NCBI GenBank assembly: GCA_003224085.1
Contig: QHYK01000045.1
Location: forward strand, 19,469-83,468
Direction of reading: 5' to 3'
Length of the DNA: 64,000 nt
Source: Acidobacteriota bacterium
GTDB taxonomy: Bacteria > Acidobacteriota > Terriglobia > Acidiferrales > UBA7541
The notes below the pieces were generated by a model. The model did not search any database. It saw nothing but the letters and a program-made list of their open reading frames with translations, and was not told where the DNA came from. Of the stretch, positions 55,155-63,879 are shown in pieces (position 1 is the first letter of the stretch; each line of letters begins with the position of its first letter). A program made the position numbers and the translations under genes.

Positions 55155-55946
55155 GTGAAGCCGCGCCATGCAAAACGCACGCGCCAAGGCAGCGAGCCGA
55201 GAAGAGTCGGGCTCGCGCGGACGCTCTCCAAGCTTGGCTATTGTTCGCGCTCGCGAGCCAGAGAATTGATCCGCGCGGGACGCGTGAAATTGAACGGCGC
55301 GCTGCGGCGCGATCCGGAAACACCGGTTCATCCCGGCAAAGATCGTATCGAAGTTGACGGCATTCCGCTGGCCGCCAGCGCGAAAATCTATCTTGTGCTC
55401 AACAAGTCGCGCGGCGTGGTCACCACGGCTTCGGATGAGAAAGGCCGCGAAACGGTGTACGCCTATCTGCCAAAAAACCTGCCCTGGCTGGCGCCTGTTG
55501 GCCGGCTCGACAAAGCCAGCGAAGGATTGCTGCTGCTCACCAATGATTCCGAATGGTCCGCACGCATCACTGCGCCGGAAACTCATCTCGACAAGACGTA
55601 TCATGTGCAAATTGGCGCGGTAGCGGACGAAGCTTTACTCAATGTTCTACGAAATGGCATTCGCTCGAACGATGGCGATTTCCTTCGCGTGAAGGACGCG
55701 AGGCTGCTTCGCCAGGGCGAACGCAATTCGTGGCTCGAAATCATTCTCGATGAAGGGAAGAACCGGCAAATTCGCCGCTTGCTCGAGCACATGAATATTG
55801 AAGTGCGGCATCTCGTGCGTGTCGCTATCGGACCGCTGGCGTTGGGAGATTTGCCGAAAGGGGCAACCCGTGCGCTCACCATCGAAGAAAAACAGGCGCT
55901 AGAGCTCGCGATGAAAATGAGCGCGCCGGCCAGGGCCCTCGATTGA
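55155..55946 (+). CDS. RsuA/RluB-family pseudouridine synthase
   Basis: Isomerises a uridine in rRNA. 263 residues with GTG start at 55155. S4 RNA-binding domain at about 20-65 (RTLSKLGYCSRSRARELIRA), catalytic domain with Asp in APVGRLDKASEGLLLLTNDS, KTYHVQIG, and the RsuA-type LEIILDEGKNRQIRRLLEHM then VRHLVRVAIGPLALGDLP. An Arg/Lys-rich N-terminus precedes S4. RluB, RluE, RluF or RsuA cannot be told apart here. Confidence 0.92.
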   Translation: MKPRHAKRTRQGSEPRRVGLARTLSKLGYCSRSRARELIRAGRVKLNGALRRDPETPVHPGKDRIEVDGIPLAASAKIYLVLNKSRGVVTTASDEKGRETVYAYLPKNLPWLAPVGRLDKASEGLLLLTNDSEWSARITAPETHLDKTYHVQIGAVADEALLNVLRNGIRSNDGDFLRVKDARLLRQGERNSWLEIILDEGKNRQIRRLLEHMNIEVRHLVRVAIGPLALGDLPKGATRALTIEEKQALELAMKMSAPARALD

Positions 55947-55969
55947 CAGCCTTGCCGTCCTTGTATAAT
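55943..55969 (+). promoter_or_regulatory. Consensus sigma-70 promoter before the enoyl-CoA hydratase gene
   Basis: Perfect TTGACA (55943-55948) and perfect TATAAT (55964-55969), spacer 15 bases (slightly short). The -35 box contains the stop codon of the preceding gene. The ATG at 55979 is nine bases after the -10, so the transcript may be leaderless. Confidence 0.55.
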
Positions 55970-55978
55970 TTGCCTCGC

Positions 55979-56737
55979 ATGCCGTCGCAGAGCGCCCCCC
56001 CGCCTTCCAGCCCGTCTCCCGGAACGGGCGTGGTGATCGAGCGAATCCCCGACGTCCTCACCTTTACGCTGGATAATCCAAGCCACGGAAACGAAGTTAC
56101 CGGCGCGATGTTTGACGCCATGCTAGCGGAGTTGCGTTCCGAAGCCGCGAACCCCCTCGCGCGTGTCCTGCGCATCCGCGCGCGCGGAAAGGCTTTCTGC
56201 GCGGGGCGCGAACGCGCCGGCCGCGATGCCGAGTCCATCCGCAAAGAAGTGGCGCGGCTCATCGAATTCAAGCGCGCGCTGCGCACTTCGCCGCTCATCA
56301 GCGTCGCCGAGGTGCAAGGCGACGCGCTTGGTTTTGGATTTGGCCTGGCGATTGTGTGCGACTTCGTATTGGTGGCGGAAAACGCCTTGCTCGCGTTTAC
56401 CGAGATGCGCTCCGGCCTGGCCCCTGCTGCGATCATGGCTTACCTCGGCGAATACATTCCGCCGCGCTTCGCATTTCTGTTGCTTCTTTTCGGTGACCCT
56501 ATCAGTCCGATCCGCGCGCTTCAAATCGGTCTGATTTCCCAAATTTGCGCTCCGGAGCAGCTGGTGGGCGAAGCCAATGCGCTGGTGGCGCGCATTTTGC
56601 GCCTCGACCCGGCGGCGGCGCGACGCTGCAAGGAGTTCTTCCTGTCCGCACAACAGCATTCCTTCGATGAAAACTGCCAGCGGGCCATCGAGGCGTTGAC
56701 GGAAGGCAGCCTGGCCCTGCTCAACAAGCAGGAATGA
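55979..56737 (+). CDS. Enoyl-CoA hydratase/isomerase family protein
   Basis: Crotonase-fold enzyme. 252 residues from the ATG at 55979; a TTG at 55943 would add twelve but coincides with the -35 box. Fold landmarks: ERIPDVLTFTLDNPSHGNEV, RIRARGKAFCAGRERAG (first oxyanion loop), VQGDALGFGFGLAIVCDFVL (second), FTEMRSGLAPAAIMAYLGEY. The canonical catalytic Glu pair is not clearly present, so hydratase activity is not assured. Followed by an MFS transporter seven bases downstream. Confidence 0.85.
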   Translation: MPSQSAPPPSSPSPGTGVVIERIPDVLTFTLDNPSHGNEVTGAMFDAMLAELRSEAANPLARVLRIRARGKAFCAGRERAGRDAESIRKEVARLIEFKRALRTSPLISVAEVQGDALGFGFGLAIVCDFVLVAENALLAFTEMRSGLAPAAIMAYLGEYIPPRFAFLLLLFGDPISPIRALQIGLISQICAPEQLVGEANALVARILRLDPAAARRCKEFFLSAQQHSFDENCQRAIEALTEGSLALLNKQE

Positions 56738-56744
56738 GCCGCTC

Positions 56745-58124
56745 TTGACCGTCAACGCAGGAGCACGCCTCGACCGTCTGCCCTTATCGCCATTTCACCG
56801 GCGCGTGTTGTCGCTCATCGGCGTGGGTATGTTTTTCGACGGTTTCGACGTGTATGTAGCCGCGACCGTTCTTGGCGCCACGCTGAAAACCGGTTTTTCC
56901 ACGCTGACGCAAAACGCCACTTTCGTTTCTGTGACATTTCTCGGAATGATGGTGGGGTCTTTCCTCACCGGTTTCCTGGGCGACCGCTACGGCCGCCGGT
57001 ACACTTACCAGACGAATCTTGTCATTTTTGGCTTGGCTTCCGTTGCTGCGGCGTTTGCGCCGTCGATGACTGTTTTGATTGTGCTGCGCGGCATCATGGG
57101 TTTGGGGCTGGGCGCGGAGTTGGTCGCCGGTTTTGCTACGTTGACGGAATTTCTGCCACCACAAGCGCGCGGCAAGTGGATGGGTATTCTGTCCGTTTCG
57201 GTCGTCACGAGCCTGCCGGTAAGCGCGCTTGCCAGCACGCTGATTGTTCCTCGCTTAGCTCCGCCCATCGGCTGGCGCGTCATGTTCGTGTTAGCCGGCT
57301 TGGGCGGACTGGGTGTTTGGTACTTGCGCAAATCGCTTCCCGAGTCGCCACGCTGGCTTGAATCCATCGGGCGAACAAAAGAAGCGGAAGCGATTCTGCA
57401 GTCCATCGAGGAAGAAGTCGCCCGCGAGCACGGCGAATTGCCGCCCCCCATTCTGTCGAAACCTGCGCCGATGACGAGGACGGCTGCGGCTTTACTCAAT
57501 CCCGTGCTGTTGCCGCGCATGATTGTTGGCATCGTCACCTTGATCGTGGCGAATACGCTCATCTATGGCTTTGTAACCTGGCTGCCGACGTTCTTTGTTC
57601 ACCAGGGACGCAGCGTTGCAAGTTCGTTTTTGTATTCCTTTATTATGTCCGCGGGCGCGCCGGTAGGGTCGTGCATGGGCATGCTCACGGCAGACTCCTG
57701 GGGCCGCAAACCTTCTATCATCGGGGCATCGGCAATGACGATTCTCGTCGGCACCTTCTATCCCTTCATCCAGAACCCCATTCTGCTGCTCGCCGCCGGT
57801 TTTCTGCTGGTCGCGCCCATCTACGTGCAAGTGACCTTGCTTTTTGCGATTTATGTTCCGGAACTTTTCCCCACCGACGTGCGCATGCGCGCGACGGGAA
57901 TTTGCAATACGTTTGGCCGAGGGGCCACGATGATCACGCCTTACCTGGTGGTTCGCCTGCTGCGTTCTTCGGGCATCGGCGGCGTCCTCGGCCTGATGGT
58001 CGGGCTCCTCATCGTGCAGATCCTGGTGGTTTTCTTTCTTGGCGTGGAACCCAAGAAGCGCCGCCTCGAAGAAATGGAAGAAGCATCGCCTGACGCGCTG
58101 GAGCCCTCCAAGTCCCGGCCTTGA
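56745..58124 (+). CDS. MFS transporter
   Basis: 459 residues, 12 predicted helices; start codon TTG at 56745. Motifs: IGVGMFFDGFDVYVAATVLG in helix 1, GDRYGRRYTYQ in the first cytoplasmic loop (DRxGRR), RGIMGLGLGAELVAGFATLT, LPESPRWLESIGRTKEAEAI after helix 6, and ADSWGRKPSIIG in the mirror loop. The DGFD motif of helix 1 is found in the aromatic-acid and sugar-porter-like groups. Probably co-transcribed with the enoyl-CoA hydratase gene, so a carboxylic or aromatic acid substrate is plausible. Confidence 0.9.
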   Translation: MTVNAGARLDRLPLSPFHRRVLSLIGVGMFFDGFDVYVAATVLGATLKTGFSTLTQNATFVSVTFLGMMVGSFLTGFLGDRYGRRYTYQTNLVIFGLASVAAAFAPSMTVLIVLRGIMGLGLGAELVAGFATLTEFLPPQARGKWMGILSVSVVTSLPVSALASTLIVPRLAPPIGWRVMFVLAGLGGLGVWYLRKSLPESPRWLESIGRTKEAEAILQSIEEEVAREHGELPPPILSKPAPMTRTAAALLNPVLLPRMIVGIVTLIVANTLIYGFVTWLPTFFVHQGRSVASSFLYSFIMSAGAPVGSCMGMLTADSWGRKPSIIGASAMTILVGTFYPFIQNPILLLAAGFLLVAPIYVQVTLLFAIYVPELFPTDVRMRATGICNTFGRGATMITPYLVVRLLRSSGIGGVLGLMVGLLIVQILVVFFLGVEPKKRRLEEMEEASPDALEPSKSRP

Positions 58125-58186
58125 ATCGATTTAAGCGGGACAACTGGCGACGTTGGCAATAACATAGCGCGCGACGTTGTCCTTTT

Positions 58187-58939
58187 ATGAAAAAAGTTGT
58201 GACGTTGGCTTTCCTCCTTTTGTTTGGAATGATTCCGGCCCCCGTCGAAGCTTTCCACGAAGTGGGAAGAGCTGACGGCGGAAGATTTCCGCGCCGCGAT
58301 TCTGCAACCGAAGGGAACATGTCTGCTGCCTTTCGGCATTCCGGAAAAGCATGGGCCGCATTTGCCGCTGGGAACGGATCTTTTGCATGTTCGCTACGCG
58401 GCGTTGCGCGCGGCGGAGCAGGAATTTGCCGTGGTTTTTCCCGAATATTACTTCGGGCAGATTTTTGAAGCGAAGCACGAGCCGGGCACCGTAGCGCACA
58501 GCATGGAATTGCAACTGAAGCTGCTCCAGGAAACCACGGATGAGATGGCGCGCAACGGCTGCAAGAAAATCATCCTAGTGAACGGGCACGGCGGAAACGA
58601 GCACCTGCTTCGCTTCTTCGCGTAAGCGCAGATGGCGAGCCCGAAAGATTATGTGGTTTATGTGCTTGGCGGCGAGCGCAGCCAGCCGGGTGGACCAGCA
58701 AGGAAATCTACTGGGGTTGATTACTACGCCGGCGAAAACGAATCTTCCAGCACGCTTTACACGCATGCGGAACTTACGCACATTGACCGGGCCAAGCACG
58801 AATCCGGCGCGGACCAGAAGCGCCAGAATCTTCCGGAGTTTCTCTATACCGGCATCTGGTGGTACGCCCGCTTCCTGAATCATTATTCCGGCGATCGCTC
58901 GGTGGCCAGGAAGGAACTGAAGTATACGATGAGATCCTC
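58187..58939 (+). pseudogene. Creatininase-family amidohydrolase, broken
   Basis: A signal peptide (VTLAFLLLFGMIPAPVEAFH) starts at 58187, then the frame shifts near 58255 and the enzyme continues: WEELTAEDFRAAILQPKGTC, GIPEKHGPHLPLGTDLLHV with the metal-binding Glu, His and Asp, and KIILVNGHGGNEHLLRFFA. An in-frame TAA (58623-58625) interrupts it; the same frame then continues with KDYVVYVLGG, GVDYYAGENESSSTLYTHAE and LYTGIWWYARFLNHYSGD. Thus one frameshift and one nonsense codon in an otherwise well preserved gene; the C-terminal end is replaced by a dispersed repeat. Confidence 0.8.
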
Positions 58940-59003
58940 CAAGCATGCTCACCCTTCGCTTCGCTCAGGACAAGCCGGATGGACTCAGAATGACAGGCAG
59001 TAG
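58936..59003 (-). repeat. Dispersed intergenic repeat, TCATTCTGAG family
   Basis: On the minus strand CTGTCATTCTGAGTCCATCC followed by GGCTTGTCCTGAGCGAAGCG and AAGGGTGAGC. Shares the TCATTCTGAG and GAGCGAAGCGAAG blocks with the copies at 11259, 34201 and 54971. It abuts the broken creatininase gene. Confidence 0.5.
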
Positions 59004-59027
59004 TTCTTGGCTTTGAGGAGATAGGTC

Positions 59028-59387
59028 TTAGCGGGACTTGCTGAGCTGTTCGACCCAGCGGCGCAAAACGCCATAGTGCGGCTGCTCGAGATCAAGAAAC
59101 TCGATCCCCATGCCGATGCGAGGCTTGACGATGCGCACCATGCCGAGCGCTTCGAGTTTCTGGTCTTTCCGGCTGAGGGTAACGCGCACGCGTGTGTTCG
59201 AGGGCAGCGGCTTACTGGTGCAGACAAAAATTCCACCCATAGAGAGGTCAGAAGTCACGCCCTCGGTTCGCGAACCGGTTTCCAAATCCAAAACGACGGC
59301 GTCCGCGGCAAAAGGATAGCGGATGCAGAAGCGGCGGTTCCGGAGGGACAGCCCCCGGGATTCATCGCTCGATGTGCGGTCATTCAT
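59028..59387 (-). CDS. PilZ domain protein
   Basis: 119 residues from the ATG at 59387 (MNDRTSSDESRG). A single PilZ domain: RNRRFCIRYPFAADAVVLDL with the arginine cluster, DLSMGGIFVCTSKPLPSNTR with the (D/N)xSxxG motif, VTLSRKDQKLEALGMVRIVK, MGIEFLDL. The RxxxR and DxSxxG signatures suggest cyclic-di-GMP binding. Divergent from another PilZ gene at 59684. Start at 59411 (MLVSNVIF) is possible. Confidence 0.88.
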   Translation of the reverse strand: MNDRTSSDESRGLSLRNRRFCIRYPFAADAVVLDLETGSRTEGVTSDLSMGGIFVCTSKPLPSNTRVRVTLSRKDQKLEALGMVRIVKPRIGMGIEFLDLEQPHYGVLRRWVEQLSKSR

Positions 59388-59683
59388 GAAAATTACGTTG
59401 CTCACAAGCATTCACGCGGCTCAAAGTTGCGTGTGGCCGACATGGAAGGTGGCCCACTGTTTTTAGTATGGACGAAAGCCGGCTTCCATTGGCGATCCGA
59501 ATTCGGCGAGCATGCGAAAGAGGCAATAGCCGTGGGTCACCCAGGGAGGGCGTTGCCGAGGTAAAAGCGCAGTGGAAATGGTCTACCGGGCGTTATTACA
59601 TGGAACGACAAGCCGGCGCATTACCACGCTAGGCAGGGGTTTCGCACATGTTAGCCTGGAGATTGGAGCAGCTTTCAGCACCT

Positions 59684-60526
59684 ATGAGCACAAGCACACT
59701 ATCGGACGGCCTCCGCCAGAGCGACCGCATCACCCTTCGCATGCCCGTCGAGGCGTCGTGGGCCACGGCAGCCGGGGCTACGTTCACGCAAACGGTCGAG
59801 TCACTTCTCGTCAGCCGCAACGGGGGCGTTTTGCGTTTCACTGAAAAGCTGGAGAGCGGCCAGGAATTGCATTTGCGGCGGCACCTCGAGGACGATCAGT
59901 GGAAACACGCGCGGGCCCGCGTGGTCGCTGAAATCGACAAGGACGCCAACGGTTTTCTCTACGCTGTCCACATTCTCGAACCACGCGGCGACTTCTGGGA
60001 CATTGACTTCCCCTCTCCGCACAAGGCCGAGGAAGCGCTGGCGCGCCTGCTCATGGAATGCAGTTTCTGCCAGCGGCGCGAGGTGGTGTACCTCAACGAG
60101 ATGCAATTGAAATCTTTCGAGGTTCGTAAATGCGTGGCAAGGCACTGCCGGCATTGCGACTCACCTTCCATTTGGATAGAAACGATCTCGGAGGCTTCGA
60201 CTTTGGAAGCAGCGCGAGCGGCGGGGGAGGAGCGCGTTGTTCCGCGGCGCAATCGAACGCGGGTGAAGGCGCGCGTGCTTGCGTGCATCCGCCGGCGCGG
60301 TTTCGCGGAAGAAGTGGTGGTCTGCGAAGATTTGTCAAAAGGCGGAATCAGCTTTCGCAGCCGCAACCAATACCCCGAAGGCTCGCGCGTGGAAGTCGCG
60401 GTGCCGTTTACTCCGGGCACCGGCGCCATCTTTGTTCCGATCCGCATCGTGTTTTCGCAGGCGATTCCTACCGCCGGCCTGCACCGGCACGGCGCCGCGT
60501 ACATCAAGCCGCCCATCGACAATTAG
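59684..60526 (+). CDS. PilZ-zinc ribbon-PilZ protein
   Basis: 280 residues from the ATG at 59684. N-terminal PilZ-like domain (about 10-105: RQSDRITLRMPVEASW, VSRNGGVLRF); a middle segment with two CxxC pairs (CSFC at about 127 and CRHC at about 153, plus a nearby Cys-His) that looks like a zinc-binding knuckle; C-terminal PilZ domain (about 188-275: RRNRTRVKARVLACIRRRGF, CEDLSKGGISFRSRNQYPEG) with RxxxR and DxSxxG motifs. The N-terminal domain lacks a clear RxxxR, so probably only the second binds cyclic-di-GMP. Function unknown; type IV pilus genes elsewhere in the window make motility control plausible. Confidence 0.8.
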   Translation: MSTSTLSDGLRQSDRITLRMPVEASWATAAGATFTQTVESLLVSRNGGVLRFTEKLESGQELHLRRHLEDDQWKHARARVVAEIDKDANGFLYAVHILEPRGDFWDIDFPSPHKAEEALARLLMECSFCQRREVVYLNEMQLKSFEVRKCVARHCRHCDSPSIWIETISEASTLEAARAAGEERVVPRRNRTRVKARVLACIRRRGFAEEVVVCEDLSKGGISFRSRNQYPEGSRVEVAVPFTPGTGAIFVPIRIVFSQAIPTAGLHRHGAAYIKPPIDN

Positions 60527-60678
60527 ATTTCTCCCGCTTTCGCTTCGGTTGTCATTCGAGATTCGCCCCCGCGAAGTTTCTTTGCGCTTAGACCGTTCTG
60601 TTTCCACTATACTGTTCGCGATCATCTCGGTGACATAGGCATCCCACGTTTTTGTCCTGAGGAGGAGCGCACGTTTTC

Positions 60679-61686
60679 ATGAAACTGGTCACCTTCAACC
60701 GAGGCAACCGCGAAGATCGCATCGGCGCAATAGCAAACGATGGGACGATTGTGGACTTGAACGCGGCATACGCGCTGTATCTGCGGAATGTGCAGCATGA
60801 AGGCGTGTTTTATGCCCTGGCGGATGCGCGCGTTCCCGCGAATATGCGCGGACTTTTCGAAAATGGCGATCGCGGATTGGATGAAGCTCGCACAGCGCTG
60901 GAGTATGCGACGAAAGGAGGGGCGGCAACAGGACCGTCAGGAGAATTGTTGCGATTTCAGAAGAGCGAAGTGAAAATCAAACCGCCGATTATTCCAAAGA
61001 AGTTTTTTCATACGGCGGGAAATTTCCGCGAACATCACGAAGAGGCGCAAAGGTCCGGCTTCGCGCATCCAGTTTTGCCGTGGATTGTTTTTTTTCAAAA
61101 TGTCGACGCGATCATCGGGCCCGAAGAAGCCATTGTGTATCCGGAGCACTTAACGCAGGAATTGGACTACGAGCTGGAGCTCGCACTGGTACTTAAGAAA
61201 TCAGGAAAACATTTTGATGCTTCACGCGCGGCGGATTATATCGGCGGCTACGTGATCTTCAACGACATCACGGCGCGCGACATCCAGCGCGTGGAAATGA
61301 AGTCCGGCGTTTTCAGTTTTTGCAAAGGCATTGATACGTTTTGCCCGCTGGGGCCCCACATCGTCACAGCGGATGAAATTCCGCAGCCCAACAATCTGGC
61401 GATGCAGCTTCGCGTGAACGGCAAGACGCGGCAGCAATCGCACTCGAGCAAAATGTCCGTCACGGTGCAGGAAATCGTGGCGCACTATTCGCCGATGGGA
61501 TATTCCGCTGGAGATGTGCTTTCGACGGGAACGGTCTCTGGCGTGGCGGCGTTCAGCGATGATCCGAAATCACTGTATTTGAAACCGGGCGACGTGGTGG
61601 AGTGCGAAATCGAAAAAATTGGTGTGTTGCGGAATCCCATCGTGTCCTACAAGGAATTGCACGGCGGAAAAGCCGCGAAAGTGTGA
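60679..61686 (+). CDS. Fumarylacetoacetate hydrolase family protein
   Basis: 335 residues. FAH-fold C-terminal domain: KKFFHTAGNFREHHEEA, YPEHLTQELDYELELALVLK with the metal-binding Glu residues, IGGYVIFNDITARDIQRVEM, CKGIDTFCPLGPHIVTADEI, STGTVSGVAAFSDDPKS. Members hydrolyse or decarboxylate beta-diketo acids in aromatic degradation. A Shine-Dalgarno GAGGAG is at 60660. Coupled to the next gene nine bases downstream. Confidence 0.9.
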   Translation: MKLVTFNRGNREDRIGAIANDGTIVDLNAAYALYLRNVQHEGVFYALADARVPANMRGLFENGDRGLDEARTALEYATKGGAATGPSGELLRFQKSEVKIKPPIIPKKFFHTAGNFREHHEEAQRSGFAHPVLPWIVFFQNVDAIIGPEEAIVYPEHLTQELDYELELALVLKKSGKHFDASRAADYIGGYVIFNDITARDIQRVEMKSGVFSFCKGIDTFCPLGPHIVTADEIPQPNNLAMQLRVNGKTRQQSHSSKMSVTVQEIVAHYSPMGYSAGDVLSTGTVSGVAAFSDDPKSLYLKPGDVVECEIEKIGVLRNPIVSYKELHGGKAAKV

Positions 61687-61694
61687 AGCAGGAG

Positions 61695-62906
61695 ATGTCT
61701 GAGACTTCTTCGAAGACGCAAAACGGATTCTGGGTCAGCGAGCTGAACCAGCTCCCGGAAGTGCGGAAAGATTTCGCGTCGCGGCGCGCGGTGAAATTCT
61801 ACGACACGACGCTGCGCGACGGGGAGCAGAGCGTCGGTGTCGTGCTGACCCCAGCGCAGAAACTGGAGATTGCGCGAGCACTCGACGAACTTGGCGTTGG
61901 GCGCATCGAAGCAGGATTTCCACGTGTTTCGGCGGAAGATGCGGAAGCGATCAAGCTAATTGTAAACGCCGGGTTCAAGGCGGAAATTTGGGGCTTTGGC
62001 CGCGCTTTGAAAGCGGACATTGATGAATTGCTGCGGCTGGGCTCGCGCGCGACAGTGATTGAGACGCCGACGAGTGCGATCAAGCTGAAAGCTTATGGGC
62101 TCACCGTGGACGAAGCAAAGCGCCGCGCAGCAGAAGCGATTACTTATGCGCGAGAGCACGGCGTGAAAGTGGCGTTCTTCACGGTGGATGGGACCCGCAC
62201 GGATTTGGAGACATTGCACGACTTTTATAAGCGCGCCTTGGACGCGGGAGCCGCGGAGCTTGTGGTCGTGGACACGATTGGCGCGTGTGGGCCGGAAGCC
62301 GTGGAATTCTTGGTGCGGCAAGTCCGCGAATGGGTTGGGCCGGAAGTGCCACTGCATTTCCATGGACACAATGATTTCGGCATGGCGACGGCGTGCGCGG
62401 TGGCAGCTGTACGCGCCGGCGCCGAGTGGATACAGGGAACCATCAACGGAATGGGCGAGCGCGCGGGCAATGGCGACATTGGGGAAATTGCGATGGCGCT
62501 TCAAGGACTGTATGGCGTGCCGGTAGAGCTGAACCTCAAGAAGATTCGCGGCGTTTCGGCGCTTGTGCGGCAAACGGCGCGGCATCCCCTGGAGCCATGG
62601 AAGCCTGTGGTTGGCGAAAATCTGTTCCTGCGCGAGAGCGGCGCGGTGGCGAGCCAGTTCCATATTCCCGAAGCGATTGAACCTTTCTCGGCGGACCTAG
62701 TTGGAGCGAGGCGAGAGATTGCGCTCGGGAAAAAGAGCGGGATCGACAGCATTGCGATCAAAGCAAAACAGTTAGGCATTGGCCTGACGACCGAACAACA
62801 GCAGACCGTGCTCGCGGCGGTGAAGCGCGCGGGTGTCGAAAAGCGCGGGCTGCTCACGGACGCCGAGTTTCGGTTTATCGTGCATCGGGTGCAGAATCCA
62901 TCCTGA
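61695..62906 (+). CDS. Homocitrate/2-isopropylmalate synthase-like (HMGL superfamily)
   Basis: 403 residues from the ATG at 61695 with AGGAG five bases upstream. TIM-barrel aldol-type enzyme: FYDTTLRDGEQSVGVVLTPA with the catalytic Arg-Asp, GVGRIEAGFPRVSAEDAEAI, HFHGHNDFGMATACAVAAVR with the metal His pair, GTINGMGERAGNGDIGEIAM. It condenses acetyl-CoA with a 2-oxo acid. It has the length of a homocitrate synthase or NifV-type enzyme and no regulatory C-terminal LeuA domain. No nitrogenase or leucine gene is near, so the oxo acid is unknown; neighbouring FAH suggests catabolism of a keto acid. Confidence 0.88.
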   Translation: MSETSSKTQNGFWVSELNQLPEVRKDFASRRAVKFYDTTLRDGEQSVGVVLTPAQKLEIARALDELGVGRIEAGFPRVSAEDAEAIKLIVNAGFKAEIWGFGRALKADIDELLRLGSRATVIETPTSAIKLKAYGLTVDEAKRRAAEAITYAREHGVKVAFFTVDGTRTDLETLHDFYKRALDAGAAELVVVDTIGACGPEAVEFLVRQVREWVGPEVPLHFHGHNDFGMATACAVAAVRAGAEWIQGTINGMGERAGNGDIGEIAMALQGLYGVPVELNLKKIRGVSALVRQTARHPLEPWKPVVGENLFLRESGAVASQFHIPEAIEPFSADLVGARREIALGKKSGIDSIAIKAKQLGIGLTTEQQQTVLAAVKRAGVEKRGLLTDAEFRFIVHRVQNPS

Positions 62907-62971
62907 GGAGCACGGTTCCCCTGGCAGTGACCACTGAACATGGCTAGTGCGGTGGCCGTCAGAGTTTTAAG

Positions 62972-63001
62972 GGCCCCAGGCGGAGGGTTCCACCTGGGGC
63001 C
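62972..63001. terminator. Strong hairpin after the HMGL-type gene
   Basis: GGCCCCAGG (62972-62980) and CCTGGGGCC (62993-63001) pair perfectly over nine bases with a 12-base loop. No T-run follows on either strand, so it may act as a stability or Rho-independent-like element rather than a classic terminator. Confidence 0.4.
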
Positions 63002-63035
63002 GCCTTGCGTACCACACGAATTGAGTTAGGGAAGG

Positions 63036-63749
63036 CTACGGTCTGCCAACCGTCCTCTTTGCGGCCAAAGGCCGATACTTGCGGCGGATGGCCAGCTGGT
63101 CGTGACGCGCTCTGTTTTCCTGTTCGCTGAAAGCTTCATCGCCCTGATCGCGGGGGCTTAGCTTCGGATTGGCTTTAGCGCGAGCGGTGATAAATGTCCC
63201 GTCGGTTTGTTTTTGGTGCCACCTTCCATCCTGGGGATCAAACCACGAGATATAGCAACCCTGCGGAACGTCGAAGGCCTGATTCAGGCGCCCAAGAAAA
63301 TCAAACTCCGTGCTGGCCGGAGCATTGGTGTCATAAAACTCCGGGGTGATGAAGTCGGATACGTTGATGCCATTGATGGCGTACGAGAAGACTTCGCAAG
63401 GATCTCCCACTTCAACAAGGTACTGAACTTCATGGCCATCGGAGCTGGGATCGATGTCCGGGTCGCTTTGCAATTTGCGGCCAAGGGGATCGACGAGCAT
63501 CTCAAGCATTTCGTGGCTGGCCGTGATGCTCCAATCGTCGCCCGCTTGAATTTCCGCGAAAGGCTTACTGTTGTTGTCCAAATGCACGCCTAGACCTGCT
63601 TCGGATTGATCGAGGATGCTCATGGGCCATGCGTTGGCAGGCACATTCTCTCCTTGATCGAGCGCCTGGACCACGGCATGAACTCCCCAGACGGGAGTGA
63701 AGTCGCGATCAAGCTGGGTTTGCAGAGCCTGGTTGACGACTCCCCACGC
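63036..63749 (-). pseudogene. 5'-truncated gene for a putative zinc-peptidase-like protein
   Basis: An open frame from 63749 with no ATG start; the first start codon is GTG at 63674. Content: ALQTQLDRDFTPVWGVHAVV, then SITASHEMLEMLVDP with an HExxE motif, YLVEVGDPCEVFSYAINGIN and VSDFITPEFYD. I recall similar proteins with a longer N-terminus in diverse bacteria; a TAG directly upstream and a hairpin at 63741-63763 cut it off. The C-terminus is intact and very basic. Function unknown. Confidence 0.5.
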
Positions 63750-63763
63750 CTAAAGACGGGGGA
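63741..63763. other. Hairpin at the truncation point, possible insertion-sequence end
   Basis: TCCCC then CG (63741-63748) pairs with CG then GGGGA (63757-63763), one bulged A at 63746 and loop CCTAAAGA. This CCTAAAGacGGGGG form resembles subterminal hairpins of IS200/IS605-type elements. It lies exactly where the gene at 63036-63749 loses its 5' end. Confidence 0.35.
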
Positions 63764-63879
63764 TTCCTCGGAGTTACTATGCGGCATGGCCACATACCTC
63801 CGACGATGTTTCCTGCTTCCCGGGCCCACGCCTATTGATCTCTGCATAAATAATGCAATAGAATGGCCTTCAGGAGGGA

